Source: Ambrosia x helenae (Eukaryota; Streptophyta; Magnoliopsida; Asterales; Asteraceae). From it: a stretch of 64,000 nt of DNA. Positions 31,467 through 43,224 of the stretch are shown here, in pieces. Where the stretch lies: assembly GCA_030844895.1 (NCBI GenBank), contig CM061232.1, forward strand, positions 88,973,769-89,037,768. The letters are read 5' to 3'. The stretch's first letter is position 1; every line of letters starts with the position of its first letter. The notes under the pieces were generated by a model. That model worked only from the letters and a program-made list of their open reading frames with translations. It was not told the DNA's origin and made no database searches. A program made the position numbers and the translations under genes.

Positions 31467-34400
31467 TTAAGGATTTTGGTCTCTAGATCTACTTAGTTTG
31501 GTTCGACACTTGCTAATCACTATTGCATAAATTGATGTTTGGTGTAATTCTGCTTCCAGGTACTGATTGGGAAGCTTATTCTGATCTGATAGGATTAAAA
31601 GTTACAATCAATACGAATCACCTGAAATTTATAGCAAAACACAACCAATATTTCACACTTAATTAGAGAAGAAAGTAATAAAACATTTGTCATACACAAA
31701 TGATCTATATATCTTGCCTGTGTTGAGTTTTTGCCCCTGTTCGCATATTATTGACTTGGTTTACTGGATGATGAACATGAGCATGCACATCTAAATTGTG
31801 CAGGGACTCGGATTAAGAAATAGAGGGTGGGAGAGAGTTTGTGAAACACAAATTTTATTTTATATTATTCCACACACTACAAATGATACATGTAATTGGC
31901 AGTTAATTAAGTGCCTCACATAACCGACACAACAACAAGAGACATGACTGATCTAAATCAACATGTCTGTTACTTTGGCGCCTAACTTCTACAGTTGACT
32001 TTCTAAAATACTTAAAATTTCTTGATTATCTTCCAACAGCCTGGTGTATTTGAGTCCACCACCGAATGAATTGAATCCTGACTGTTTCTCTTTGCTTGCC
32101 TTCTTCTCATGGGCTTACGGCTGTTAAATTTAAGGTTAAACTACATAAAAAATGCATTTATTTTTACTCAAAGCAAGCACATAAAACAAAAGCTCGTGAA
32201 ATACCAATAAAAGAGCTGCTGATATCCAGGAGACATCTCTCTGCTAAGTATCTGAATCCAAGAAGAAAAGCATGTTATAAACGAAAGGAAATTTAAGCAA
32301 TCATCATCCACAGAAGAGAAGAAACAGAAGTATTACCTCAGAATAGGTATCGGTGATCTTAGCAGATACAATCACAACTTGATGATCCCCGTGATCCTAA
32401 ACAGAATTGTAAACTACGGTAAGTACTCTATTTTAATGCACAAAATAAAGCATGATGGAATTATCAAATTAACCAACCCAGAACTCATAGTTAAACAGAT
32501 CATGCGATGCTGGCAAGTGATATGCAAGTCCCTGAAACATGACATCGATCAAGATATACATTTCATCGTAGGTACAAGCATACTGAAATAAAAAAAATTA
32601 CATATTTACCTTATAACTTGAACATTTTAGTGAACAAAATGGGCAACTATAATCTTCGGTAACTGCAATATTTATGTAAAACATGTTTTCATATTTCAAC
32701 AAGAAAAGTTGACACCATTGTAAGGTTTAAATGCAGAGTAAATTATAACAATAATTTATATCCAGTAGACAAGGGGACTGAAATTATCTTCGGTAACAGA
32801 AATTAGCTACCTTCTGTCATGTGCAGCATATTATTATAGTATTTATAGTTGAATATCACGTCTCCTGTTTTAAGCCTGAAAACCAATGCATAACAACCTG
32901 TAACTTTATTTCCAGAATGCAATGAGAAAATATACATTTTACATACACTTCAAAAATTAATTACCTTAGACCTTTGGGAAACTCATCAGTATAAACGTTG
33001 ATGATGGAAGGCGGTGTATCTTTTGCCTCAACCACTTTCATGCTTATCGTAATTGGCACTTGCTGCAATGTACTCATTGGTAAGTGTACAAGTGGTAAAC
33101 ATAATATCCCAGGTAACAAGTTAATGGAAATGCTTTTTGTATGTTTCCTTCCATTGATATAACAGTGTACATATAGGGAGAGATCCATATTTACAGGAGC
33201 TAATTTAGGAAATATATATGGAAAATACAACATTATTGACTAAGCATAAATTCTAGAATATTCCAATTATTTGAATAGATTAATCAGCTGGAACTGGTGT
33301 TGATGTAGTGGCCTTAATATGCCCCTGCAAGATGGAGGTTTCGTTAGAGACACCGATCTGGGACCGTAACCTTAAAAATTGAGCTCAAGAGAGGGGTTTA
33401 GTACGAGGATCCGCCAGTTGGTCAGTTTAATTGATGTTGAGAACTTTTTGAGTAGCGCCCGCGACCTTCTCACGAACAAAATGATAATCTAACGCAACAT
33501 GTTTCCTACGCGAGTTATACGTTGCTCCAGTATTGTTAGAGTAGAGAGTGGGTGACACCGGCGGCGGCATTTGCAAGTTCTTTGTATTCAGCTTCGGCAG
33601 AGGACCGAGAAACTGACTTTTGTCATGCCGATGTCCAAAAGATGATATTGCTACCGAGATATATGATGTAAGCCATGGTAGACCTACCGGCAGTAGAGAC
33701 GCCTCCCCAATCAGAGTCAGAAAAGGCTGTGAGTTCGAAGCAAGCGTTTGAGAGCTTGCTGGTGAGTTTGAGTTGGTTGATGCATGAATTGTGAGAGCTT
33801 GTTGACAACAAAGGAAATATCAAGGCGTGTAAAAGAAAGATATTGAAGAGAACCTACAAGCTTACGATACGGTGTCGGGTCCAACTTTTGTAGTACCTTC
33901 TTCAAGTGTTAGAATTTGAGAAGAACATAAGGGCATGTTAACCAATTTGGCCTCATCCATTTGATGTATTGTTAACATATCATGTATATGTCTATGTTGA
34001 GATAGAAACAAACCATGTGTAGTAGATATGAGTTACACTCCTAAAAAAATGACTTGGGAAGCCTAAGTCTTTTACCGAGAACTTATATGCAAGACTGTTA
34101 ACAAAGTCATTCATGAACTCATTGTTGTTTTTTTTCAAGAGAATGTTGTAAACATAAACTAGAAAATAGCATATGGTAAGATAAAGAAATAGCAAGTACG
34201 TTTCTTATGCTGACGGGTTTGGTAACCGGACTAAAAGTATAGAAATAGTCCTTAGCGTATTCTTGTGAGAAGCCTTTGGCAACAAGACATACCTTATATT
34301 AGTCAATGCTATCATCGGGGTTAACGTTTGATTCGGAAAATCCACTTACATAAATTTTCTATAGGATGGTGCAACAAGTTCCCATGTTTGATTTCAAATT

Positions 34401-37400
34401 AAAGCGTTGTCCTCATCATCCATGGCTTTACGACACAACGGATCTCTAGATGCTTGAAGATAGGTATTTATCTCAAGGAATCGAGGAAGGGGATGAACAG
34501 TGGTGGTGTTAACAAAATGAGAATCGTAATATTTGGTGTTGGGTTTCCGAGATCTAGGAGGCAAAGAAGAAGAAGTCGTTGGTGGGATGGGTGGGTTGTA
34601 GATAGTATTTGGAATTGGTAACGATGTAGCAGAACTAGAATTGGCTAAGTGATAAGAAGAGGTAGAGGAGGAATAATCAGAGAAGATAAGGCAGTGGATG
34701 AAGAGGAATATGCATGAGAAGGTGCATTATGAAAGTGCGTTGGGTTTAGAGATGACCCATGCAAAAGGGATTCATGAGTGGAGTTAATTTGATTTTGAGG
34801 TGATATGCAAAGGCGGTGAATGAGTGGAGTTGGGGAAATTTGGAGTTCACATACGTAATGATGGAGGGGAAGCATGAGGAATAGATAAAAGGCATCAGTA
34901 GTTGGAAGAGTATATTTTTTAGAAGATCCTTTAGATGGAAATATATCCTCAATAGATACATATCTAGAATGATAAAGGCGGATGGTTCTTGAATCAAGAC
35001 ATTTATAGGTGGACTTGCCTAAGAAAATGCAAACTATCCTCAACAAATGCGTATCTAAAATGATAAAGGCGGCTGGTTCTTGAATCAAGACATTTATAGG
35101 CGGACTTACCTAAGAAAATGCAAGGTATCCTCAACAAATACATATCAAGAATGATAAAGGTAGTTGGTTCTTGAATCAAGACATTTATAGGCGGACTTAG
35201 ACGTAGAGTAGCCTAAGAAAATGCAAGGTTGGGAGTGGGGTTGTAGTTTGGATATAGTGTAGGTTTTGAGCCATGGATAGCATAAGCATCCGAATGTTTT
35301 TATTTCGCGTAATTTGGTGACTCATGGTCAAGCAATTGATACGGCGATTTGGATTGATGGATTGGTGTCGGAAGGCGATTTATGAGATAGACCGCAGTTT
35401 GGAACGCATGAGACCAAAATGAAAGTGGTACACCATCATGGCATAACAAGGCACGACCGGTTTCAATAATAGGGCGATGAAAGCGATTCCATTTTGTTTA
35501 GGGGTATGCGGAGGGGTGGTGTAATGTGAGATCCCCATGGATTGAAGAAACGGAAGGAGACCGATGTATTCACCGCCATTGTCGGTGAAGAGGGATATAA
35601 TTTGAGTATGAAGAAACTTTTACACTAGTAGTTTGAACTGTGGAAAAAGGATGGACACATATTGCATTTGTGTTTAATGGCATAAAGCTACACATCTTTT
35701 GAGTAATAATCCACAAACACGACATAATATGCGAACCCATCAATAAATTTTTGAACCAGTCCCCATACAAAAGTTGTAATGGTTTAGCAGCAACAAACGA
35801 GTTTGATCCAAATGGCAACTTGTGACATTTATTGATAGCACACGATTGACCATGCAAAGTAGAATATAACAAGGATTTAAAATTAAGATCGAGGTCTTTA
35901 CAAAGTAATTTAAAACTACGAAAACACAGATGTCCAAGTTGATGATGCCATTGGAGTAGTGATGCAGATGTAGTTGCATTTACATGTGGGAAAGAGATTA
36001 AGTTAGTAAACATCATTGATGTTCTCCCCCCACATGAGAGGTGCCCTTGTTTTGAGATCCTTCCCAAAAATATGAAACGGGAAGAATTCAACAGAAACTT
36101 GATTAGTACGACATAGTTTAGCAACGGAAATTAAATTCGTACGTATATTAGGAACACATAAAATATCGGGTAAGGAGAATGTTTTGGATATAGAGAGACC
36201 CGTACCATCACCTAGAAACAGAGGAGAGTGTGGCTGGACATGAGGTGAGATGATGCGAGGCACCAATGTCCATCATCCACCGTTGAGATCTCAAGGTAGA
36301 GGTAACGGCATTGGGAATAGGGTTAGACATGTGGTTATTAAAATAAATATGAAAATCTTTGATAAACTTGGCGAGCTTCTGACATTCACGAGTGTCGTGA
36401 TCTGAGATGTTACAAAAATTGCAAAACTGGTTTGTATAATGACCAGATGGACCCGGTTGAGATATGTTAGAACGGATCGGTCGTTGGAGTGAGGCGAGTG
36501 ACTGAGACCGAGTATTTCGGTTCTGAGGGTTAGAAGGACGGAACTGGTGTCAAGCATGCTGGCGTTGGGTTGCATTTGCATTGGCAATAATAGGAGTAAC
36601 GAGCTTCGCTGGAGTCAACGATCATTCAAAGTCCACAAGTTTGTCAAACAATTTGGGATAGGAGATGGGGTTTCCCCAACCTTGAGTGCGGCAGCAATGG
36701 AAGCATATTCATCACTAAGTTGGGTAAGAACATTAACCATAAGATCCTCCTCACTTACGGGACTTTGAACGAGAGCCAATTTGTCAGCAATGGAGTGCAT
36801 CTCATTGAGAAAACAACAGATCTGGTGCCCATAGGAGGACGTTAACCGGACCCAAGCATCACTGGCAGTGGAGGCCGATGCAATAAGAGGATGGATTTTA
36901 GCGGAACATGATCCGAGAATTGCACTGAAGATTATCTGATCCTGGCAAAACTAGGATGCATACTCCGGGTTGGATTTTCTGGGTTTTTTTTTTATGATGG
37001 GCTTTGGTGGTGCTGGAGTTTCATCGGTGATGAAGTTGTCGAGGTCAAGGCCAATGAGGGTTGAATGAACCTGGCGTCGCTAAACCGAAAATTTTTGGGA
37101 GGGGAGGGTGATGTTGAAGTGAGTAGAGGCAGTGATGGTGATGATGGTGTTTGAAGGTGCTGTTGAATTATGAAAGGAAGAAGGAAAAAATGGATCGGCT
37201 GTGATTACTCATAGGAGTGTTTTGAGGATCTGAATACCATAACAAGTTAATGGAAATGCTTTTTGTATGTTTCATTCCATCAATATAATAGTGTACATAT
37301 AGGGAAAGATCCATATTTACAGGAGCTAATTTAGGAGATAAATGGAAAATACAACAGTATTGACTAAGCATAAATTCTAGAATATTTCAATTATTTGAAT

Positions 37401-40400
37401 AGATTAATCGGTAAGAATAGGTGTTGATGTAGCAACGTTAATATCACCATGGTCGGTAAGAACACAATCTTTAAAAAATATTTATATCTAAAGATATATA
37501 TATATTACCTTATTAAGTACCAAAGACGGGCAAAAGGGTAAAATCATCTACATTTTATAATGGGAATTCAAAGGCCTCTTTAGAAATCTCTACTTTTTTG
37601 CCATTTTTTTCCCTTCATGCTCTTATGTACAATATCTAATGATAATTATATAAAACTCTAATGCACACCTTGTGAAGATGAAACACCCAAATCAAAACTT
37701 CCATAGGTTATGAATTCGGGTTTCACCAACACCCAATTTAATGACAGAAGGTTAACTATAATCAATTCGTAAACCCCTGCAATCCCCCTTTTAATCGCAA
37801 TTCATAACCCCATTGAATCTCTCCTTTTATACGATTTAATCTCGTTTTATGTTTGTTTTCTACAAATTTCCAAGTTCTTTACACATAAAAAATGGAATGA
37901 GCTTTGTTGTTTATCTTCATTTTCTTATGTTATGGTTCCAGATGTTTGTAATAACTTGGATTGGATTTTGGTTGGTAACAATGCTTGTTTCGATTTGTTA
38001 TTTTATAGGTTTTTTCCTTCTTTGTGTCACAAATGACTACTATCATTCTGCGGTAGTGTATCACATATATAGTAACTACTATTTTTATTACATTTTCCTT
38101 TCTTAGGAGGAAGTCATTAAGAAGTACTGACATATTGTGCCAAACAACCCCCACTTATTTCTAACGTAAGATTTTTAAATTCATACACGAGTTATGTTTG
38201 TGTATGAGCTTGAATGTTCTTTTAGGTATTTTTGGTCTTATATAAGACATTGAAGTTGTGTATGGAATGGGACTTTTATATGTGTGAATGCATCTTTTTT
38301 CCCAACTTTTGCTTAGTTTTTTGGCTAAAGAAAATAGAATTGATATCATGGTTGACTTTCTCAAATGAACTCATATCAAGAGATAAGGGGTTACATTGTA
38401 ATACCGTTCGTCCGTATAGTAGAAAAAACATAGTGTTGTTTAGGTAATATTGAAGAAATTAACCTGATCTTGAATTACATTTTATTACAAAAAACATCTT
38501 TCTTGGCAAAAGGTCAATGGAATAGTTTATGAAGTAGTTGAAATAGAGACCGGATTTGTTTGAGTCACTAGCAAGCTACCTTATTGGCATGAGCGCAACG
38601 CACATGAGCCAATACATAAAGTTTGTTGTTGGTTGCCTCTTGGTATGATTTATATATATTTATACATAATAGTCATATTTTGTGAAATAACATTATTTAG
38701 AGTGCATTAAAAGAAAATATGAAAGGGCTACTAAATCTTTTCTTTTCTTTTCTTGGAAAAAGCATCGGTAAAAAACTTTTATATATATATATGAAAAAGT
38801 CCCTGTAGGATCGACTAACGGGTCACCCGAAAATCACGAGCTTGATATTCAGAGTGCGGAATCCTCTGAATATGTTTGGATAACAGAAAAAAATGAAACA
38901 ATGAAGAACGCGTAATCAACACACACAAATGGGTCAAAGGTTGTATGATTAATCAATAAAACAGAGCACAAGTGTTTACAAAGATTATCTCAGACCTTCA
39001 GATCTTGGGAAGGGTGTTTAGGGATTGTGTGAGGTGACAACTGATGATTAGGGTAATGATTGGATGCTTTTATACCCCTTCTACTCGTACAGAGCAGTAC
39101 AGGCGAGTAGGGTCATATCCCACATAAAATATAGGCGATTAGGTTTGTAATCGCCTATAGCCATTTTGTAATCGCCTATAGCACCAATCACACCCCAAAA
39201 CGCTTACAAACACACCCAAACATCCTGGAAACCGTCCAATCATCTAATATACTAGCCTAGGGACATCATGCACTAACAGTCCCTTTGACCTTTTCAGTAA
39301 TGGTCACCATTTGTTGTCTTTTTTTATCATACCATGATGATGTGGTAATACACATGGAGTGAAAGTTTTAATCAAACCTTTCCTAGTCTCAACTTCTTTA
39401 GTTAATAATGATATCAGTAAAATTGTATTGCTATCATTTAGATGTCACTCTTTGCACCATCATTTTACTACCTTACTAGTATGATCGTATGGTTAGCATT
39501 TGCGAGCAATAAGCCTCAAAGTTTTAAGAAGGTAGATTAAACGATGATACTTTATTAATTGCCACTAACTTAGGTTGATAGACCCCTTCAAAAATTTTGC
39601 AAAGAAGGTGACAAATTTCACTAACTAGAAGTATTGTATTTAAACCACACCATGGTTACGAGCTGCAAAATAATTTTTGTATTAATTTTTTAAACAAATA
39701 TGTTGTTTTTTTCCTGAAAGCAACAAAGTGTAAAGATTTTAAATTTAGTTTTTAGATGCTTTGAATGCTGCGAACTTACACCACCATGCATTTTATGCTT
39801 TTGCGGGGCGAACTGCTACCCTTCCTTGGAGTAGAAAGAATGAGATTATTTGAAATTTCTGTCTATTTTATTTTGAACATTGGTTTATAGCATTCTACTT
39901 ATATAAAAGTGTACAAAACTATACTATTTATCCATTTTCTTCCGGTTATTATTCTTAAATAATAGAACATCGAAGCAGCTTCATCAAGACGAATGATTTT
40001 TATATATTAATAATTGTTCCTTTCTAAAATTATCACGTTTTTTTTTCTCAATATTTTTTGTTGCAGTTTGAATTCAGGAAATTACGGATCGATTCGAGTT
40101 ATGTTAAATCTCCAATAAGACAAATGGGTAATGTAAAAAAGTTAAATAAAAGGGGAAAGGGTCAAATGGGTGAAAGTAGTCAAAAGCGCATTTTTTGATG
40201 CACGCATTACATATGTGAATTCAATCTTCCAGTTCACCCAAACTTGCCCACTACGATTCTTTCTTCACTGAAGAACCATAAAGCCAAATTCAGCACTCAC
40301 ATGCTTGATGGTGATGTTGCATATCGCGCACGGCATGAACAGATATGTGGAAGATCAAAGGAGGATGTTGGAGAGACGGTTTAAATTTGTGTGGTGGTCA

Positions 40401-41898
40401 ATGACAACAATTCATGTATCGCCGCCGACTATGTGGGGTGAAAATGCACACGTCTTTTATCAAAATGGTTGCTTCCATCCCCTTCAAATTTATAGATTTT
40501 CAAGCTAGTATGATATGATTTCACACAAGTACTATTGTTTAATGCATGTCTATGAGTAATTGAGTTTTGTTGATTTAACCATGTCTTAAAAGATCAAAAA
40601 ACCATTAATATTAGTACATAGACATTACCACTTTTAATGGTATGCATAGTCATATGATAAATCAGGTTTTTTTAGTACAATTTAAAAGTTGTAAAATGAT
40701 TGAAAACATTATTTCAAAACCCATGTAGTTGGATAGGGTTTGACAAATTTAACTGTGGGTTTGTTAAAGAAATTGATTCTTTATCCAAATATGTTTTGGA
40801 TTTTTCTAATTCTAGAGTGTCATCTCACTTATGCTTTCTTTGATTTTTTATTTTGTTTATGGTTTGATAGTCTGCAACTCTACCATTTCATTAAACTATA
40901 AATTGAAATATGTAATTCACAGGGATGCTAATTAATTGGTAATATAGGATTCTCTATTTTGATATGAATTGGGACTATTTATTTATAGCAGCTAATCGTT
41001 GTGCTGCTAATTGTGTAGACTTTGAATTCCATTTGTCGAATTCAAGAGTGATTATCTCCAATATAGACTTGGATGTCCATTTGAGTCTTATGCAAAATGG
41101 ATGGATAATTTTCTTATCAATGAATCATTTTTCTTGTTACTTATTTTCATTATCATCATATCACGTTTTGAAGATAAAAAGTCGTCGTTCTTACCGTATC
41201 AATTGTATTGTACAAATATTGAGTAGGAATTTGGTGAAGAGAGCCTAATTTGAAGATTCTTTATATATTGCATCTCTACTGTTTTGTAATAACTGTGATG
41301 TACTAATTTAAAATTTTCATAACTTATATTTCTACGTTTTAAAATTTTAATAACATGTATTTATGTGTTACACCATACTATTACGTTATTGCTATCTACA
41401 TACTTCATATCTCCGTAACGAATTATCCCAAACACCATACACACACCACAAACCCCGACGACAACTACGAGGTATAAAACAAACACACCCGCAGCAACGC
41501 ACGGGCATTACCACTAGTATTTTTTATAAAATCTTGCAATAAAGTTTTGAGTTAAGATGATACATACCACAACTTCAGATATACACGGAAATTGAAATGA
41601 CACGCTTTTCTCCACATTCAAGCACCTCAACTACAAAATCAAGCCAAACAATGTACTATTGTATTATTAGTGACTCTTAGGTTAGTACGATTCACATATG
41701 CAAAAAAGTTTACCTTCATATTAGCTGATTTTAAGCTAATAGTTGACATTGAATAAGCTTTTTCTCCTTGTCTTAATTGAGGAGAATGCTTTTTTAAAAA
41801 ATGAAGAGCATAAATTGGGAACTTCCCCATTAAACAGTAACCCTCTTTTGCTGCAAAGCAAAAACAGGTTATAGATGAGTGACTAGATGTTGCAGGTG

Positions 41899-41929
<31 letters not shown>

Positions 41930-43224
41930 CCTTGACATCGATCCTTTGTAAGGTCAATCTCGGTTTGATTATCCGTATCAGCTGTAAAATTCATCAACGT
42001 TAGAAACATGAAAATAACCAAAACACAATTTTCTTAAGAATACAATCAAACTAACCAGACTGACATACCAAAGTTAACAAACAGTAAATCATGAGAACAA
42101 GATTTGAACAATCCTGATAATTTATTAGTCTCAGGAAGCACAAATGTGGCTTCTGGTAAACCCCCCGTCAGTGCTCCATCTGTTGAAGTCAACTTGCAGG
42201 CTCGTTTGAACCTATAAGATTGCACTGCCTAGAAACCCGACCATAAAATCATACACATGGCATTAGAGAAGTTAGCAAAGCGTATCAATTTAAGAAATCA
42301 TAGAGTAAATAAAAGAGTAAACCCAATATAAACACAAATACATATATATAGAGAAAGCTACCTCCTCATTTGGGGTAGGCACTGGTTTTGCTAGCATTAT
42401 ATACAACGGTAAGTTGGGCATTATTTGTTGTCCAGCGTCATCACATTGGCTTATAGATACAGAAAATTGCACCCTACAGAAAACACAATCAAAGCAACAA
42501 ATACTGATCATTTCACCTTCAGAAAATAAAAAAAAATGTTTGTAAAAGCATAAACGTTAAAAACCGAAGAATCTATAACTGAGTTGTTATGTAAACAACA
42601 TTGCATAAAAAGTAAAACATATTGGGATATCAAAAGAATTGGGTTGTAAAAAGGGATAAAATAAATAGTTGGCGAGTAGAAAGGCTGTGGGATCAAGTAG
42701 CATCATCCATTACCTTCGTCTTTTTGGTTCATCTTTTATTTTGTAGTTCAAACATCTTGTTAGAAACAATCTCTGCATGAAAATCATACCAACAGTCAAT
42801 AGAATGTTCATGTGTAACAATAATCGTCTTTTTATTTAATAAACTATGGAAAATTGAAGAATACTATATAATGTATTACATTTATAGAAGCCCGACTTCT
42901 TAGAAGCCTGTAAAATTCTACAGGCCTGTAATAAACAGAGAAACTTTCCTCGGCTGCTTCTTTTTCATCCTCAGACAATTCAGAAAAAATACGTTCCACG
43001 TCATTAAAGTAACTGCAACGATGATAATTTGCCCATTAGACACAATTTGCTTGGACAACAAATAACAATAACAATAAAAATTAATAATAAGATTATAAGA
43101 AAAAAAAAGAAATACAAACATATAGAAATATGCATGCAACAGACACTATTTTGTCATAATAGATAGCATAAAATGCAAGATAAACATACTGGGTTTGTTT
43201 AGAAACTATAGGTGGGGCAGGCAT
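31467..43224 (-). CDS. EMF2-like: EMF2/VRN2-like gene, copy G2 (apparent hybrid)
   Basis: ATG at 43224. Exons: 43224-43190, 43012-42880, 42772-42714, 42473-42362, 42228-42069, a broken exon 6 (41981-41940), 41850-41714, 41630-41568, 33062-32972, 32903-32811, 32662-32610, 32531-32478, 32396-32337, 32251-32205, 32120-32041, 31585-about 31467. Exon 6 has lost its 3' end and donor through a 31-base deletion, but skipping it keeps frame; the remaining exons then total about 1296 bases without a stop. The zinc finger reads MTEVTEDYSCPFCSLKCSSY. The donor after 32041 is spoiled by a solo LTR. The 5' exons match G1 almost exactly and the 3' exons match G3, so the gene is a hybrid. Intron 8 holds a copia and a Helitron (8.5 kb). 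Whether it is expressed is unknown; calling it a pseudogene would also be reasonable. Confidence 0.75.
31716..32043. mobile_element. Solo LTR (318 bp) in G2, GCCTG duplication
   Basis: 31721-32038 begins TGTTGAGTTTTTGCC and ends CTTCCAACA, flanked by GCCTG at 31716-31720 and 32039-32043. G1 has the empty site (CTTGCCTGGTATATTTG at about 1094). G3 carries the same insertion at 59335-59666. The duplication lies across the proposed GC splice donor of the basic exon. Confidence 0.92.
33114..37452 (-). mobile_element. Old copia element in intron 8 of G2
   Basis: Same insertion as in G1, with LTR-like repeats at 33114-about 33320 and 37240-37452, and gag, protease, integrase, RT and RNase H fragments between. 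Readable parts: knuckle side RTSQ.. near 36420, WHHQLGHLCFRSF near 35955, the integrase core with an intact TAC at the spot where G1 has TAA (about 35522), RT FLVYVYN (the YVDD box is lost), and RNase H DSDWGGVS near 33715. Parts of RT/RNase H present in G1 are deleted here. It lacks the G1 solo LTR. Confidence 0.83.
34925..35200 (-). repeat. 91-bp tandem repeat, three copies, in copia pol
   Basis: AAGACATTTATAGG recurs at 34996, 35087 and 35178, exactly 91 bases apart, within units that encode the KCLDSRT...HSR motif. A 91-base step shifts the frame at each unit, so it arose or persisted without coding constraint. Confidence 0.85.
37487..41517 (+). mobile_element. Non-autonomous Helitron (4.0 kb) in G2
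   Basis: Starts TCTAAAGATATATAT after an A and ends CACTAG before a T, the A/T insertion rule for Helitrons. Just before the 3' end is CCCGCAGCAACGCACGGGC, the short GC hairpin seen in plant Helitrons, here with two C to A-type mismatches in the stem. G1 has no insertion at the matching site (about 12630). No Rep/helicase frame and no captured gene that I can recognise. It also holds a nested solo LTR (38804-39278). Confidence 0.8.
38799..39283 (-). mobile_element. Solo LTR (475 bp) nested in the Helitron
   Basis: 38804-39278 lies between GTCCC duplications at 38799-38803 and 39279-39283. On the minus strand it starts TGTTAGTGCATGATG and ends GATCCTACA. GGGGTATAAAAGC near 39073 is a good TATA box for that orientation. 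No internal sequence. Confidence 0.9.
41899..41940. other. Probable crossover junction between gene copies
   Basis: A run of 30 A (41899-41928; 13 A in G1 at 13019-13031) is followed by GCCTTGACATC and then GATCC, with 31 bases found in G1 (13043-13073) missing. Left of this point G2 differs from G1 at many sites; right of it the two are nearly identical for kilobases. Confidence 0.72.

Noticed and set aside
37849..38106. Hydrophobic plus-strand frame in the Helitron as a membrane protein.
   Set aside because: AT-rich codons give Phe/Leu/Tyr by chance; no conserved block, and no sign of a captured gene.
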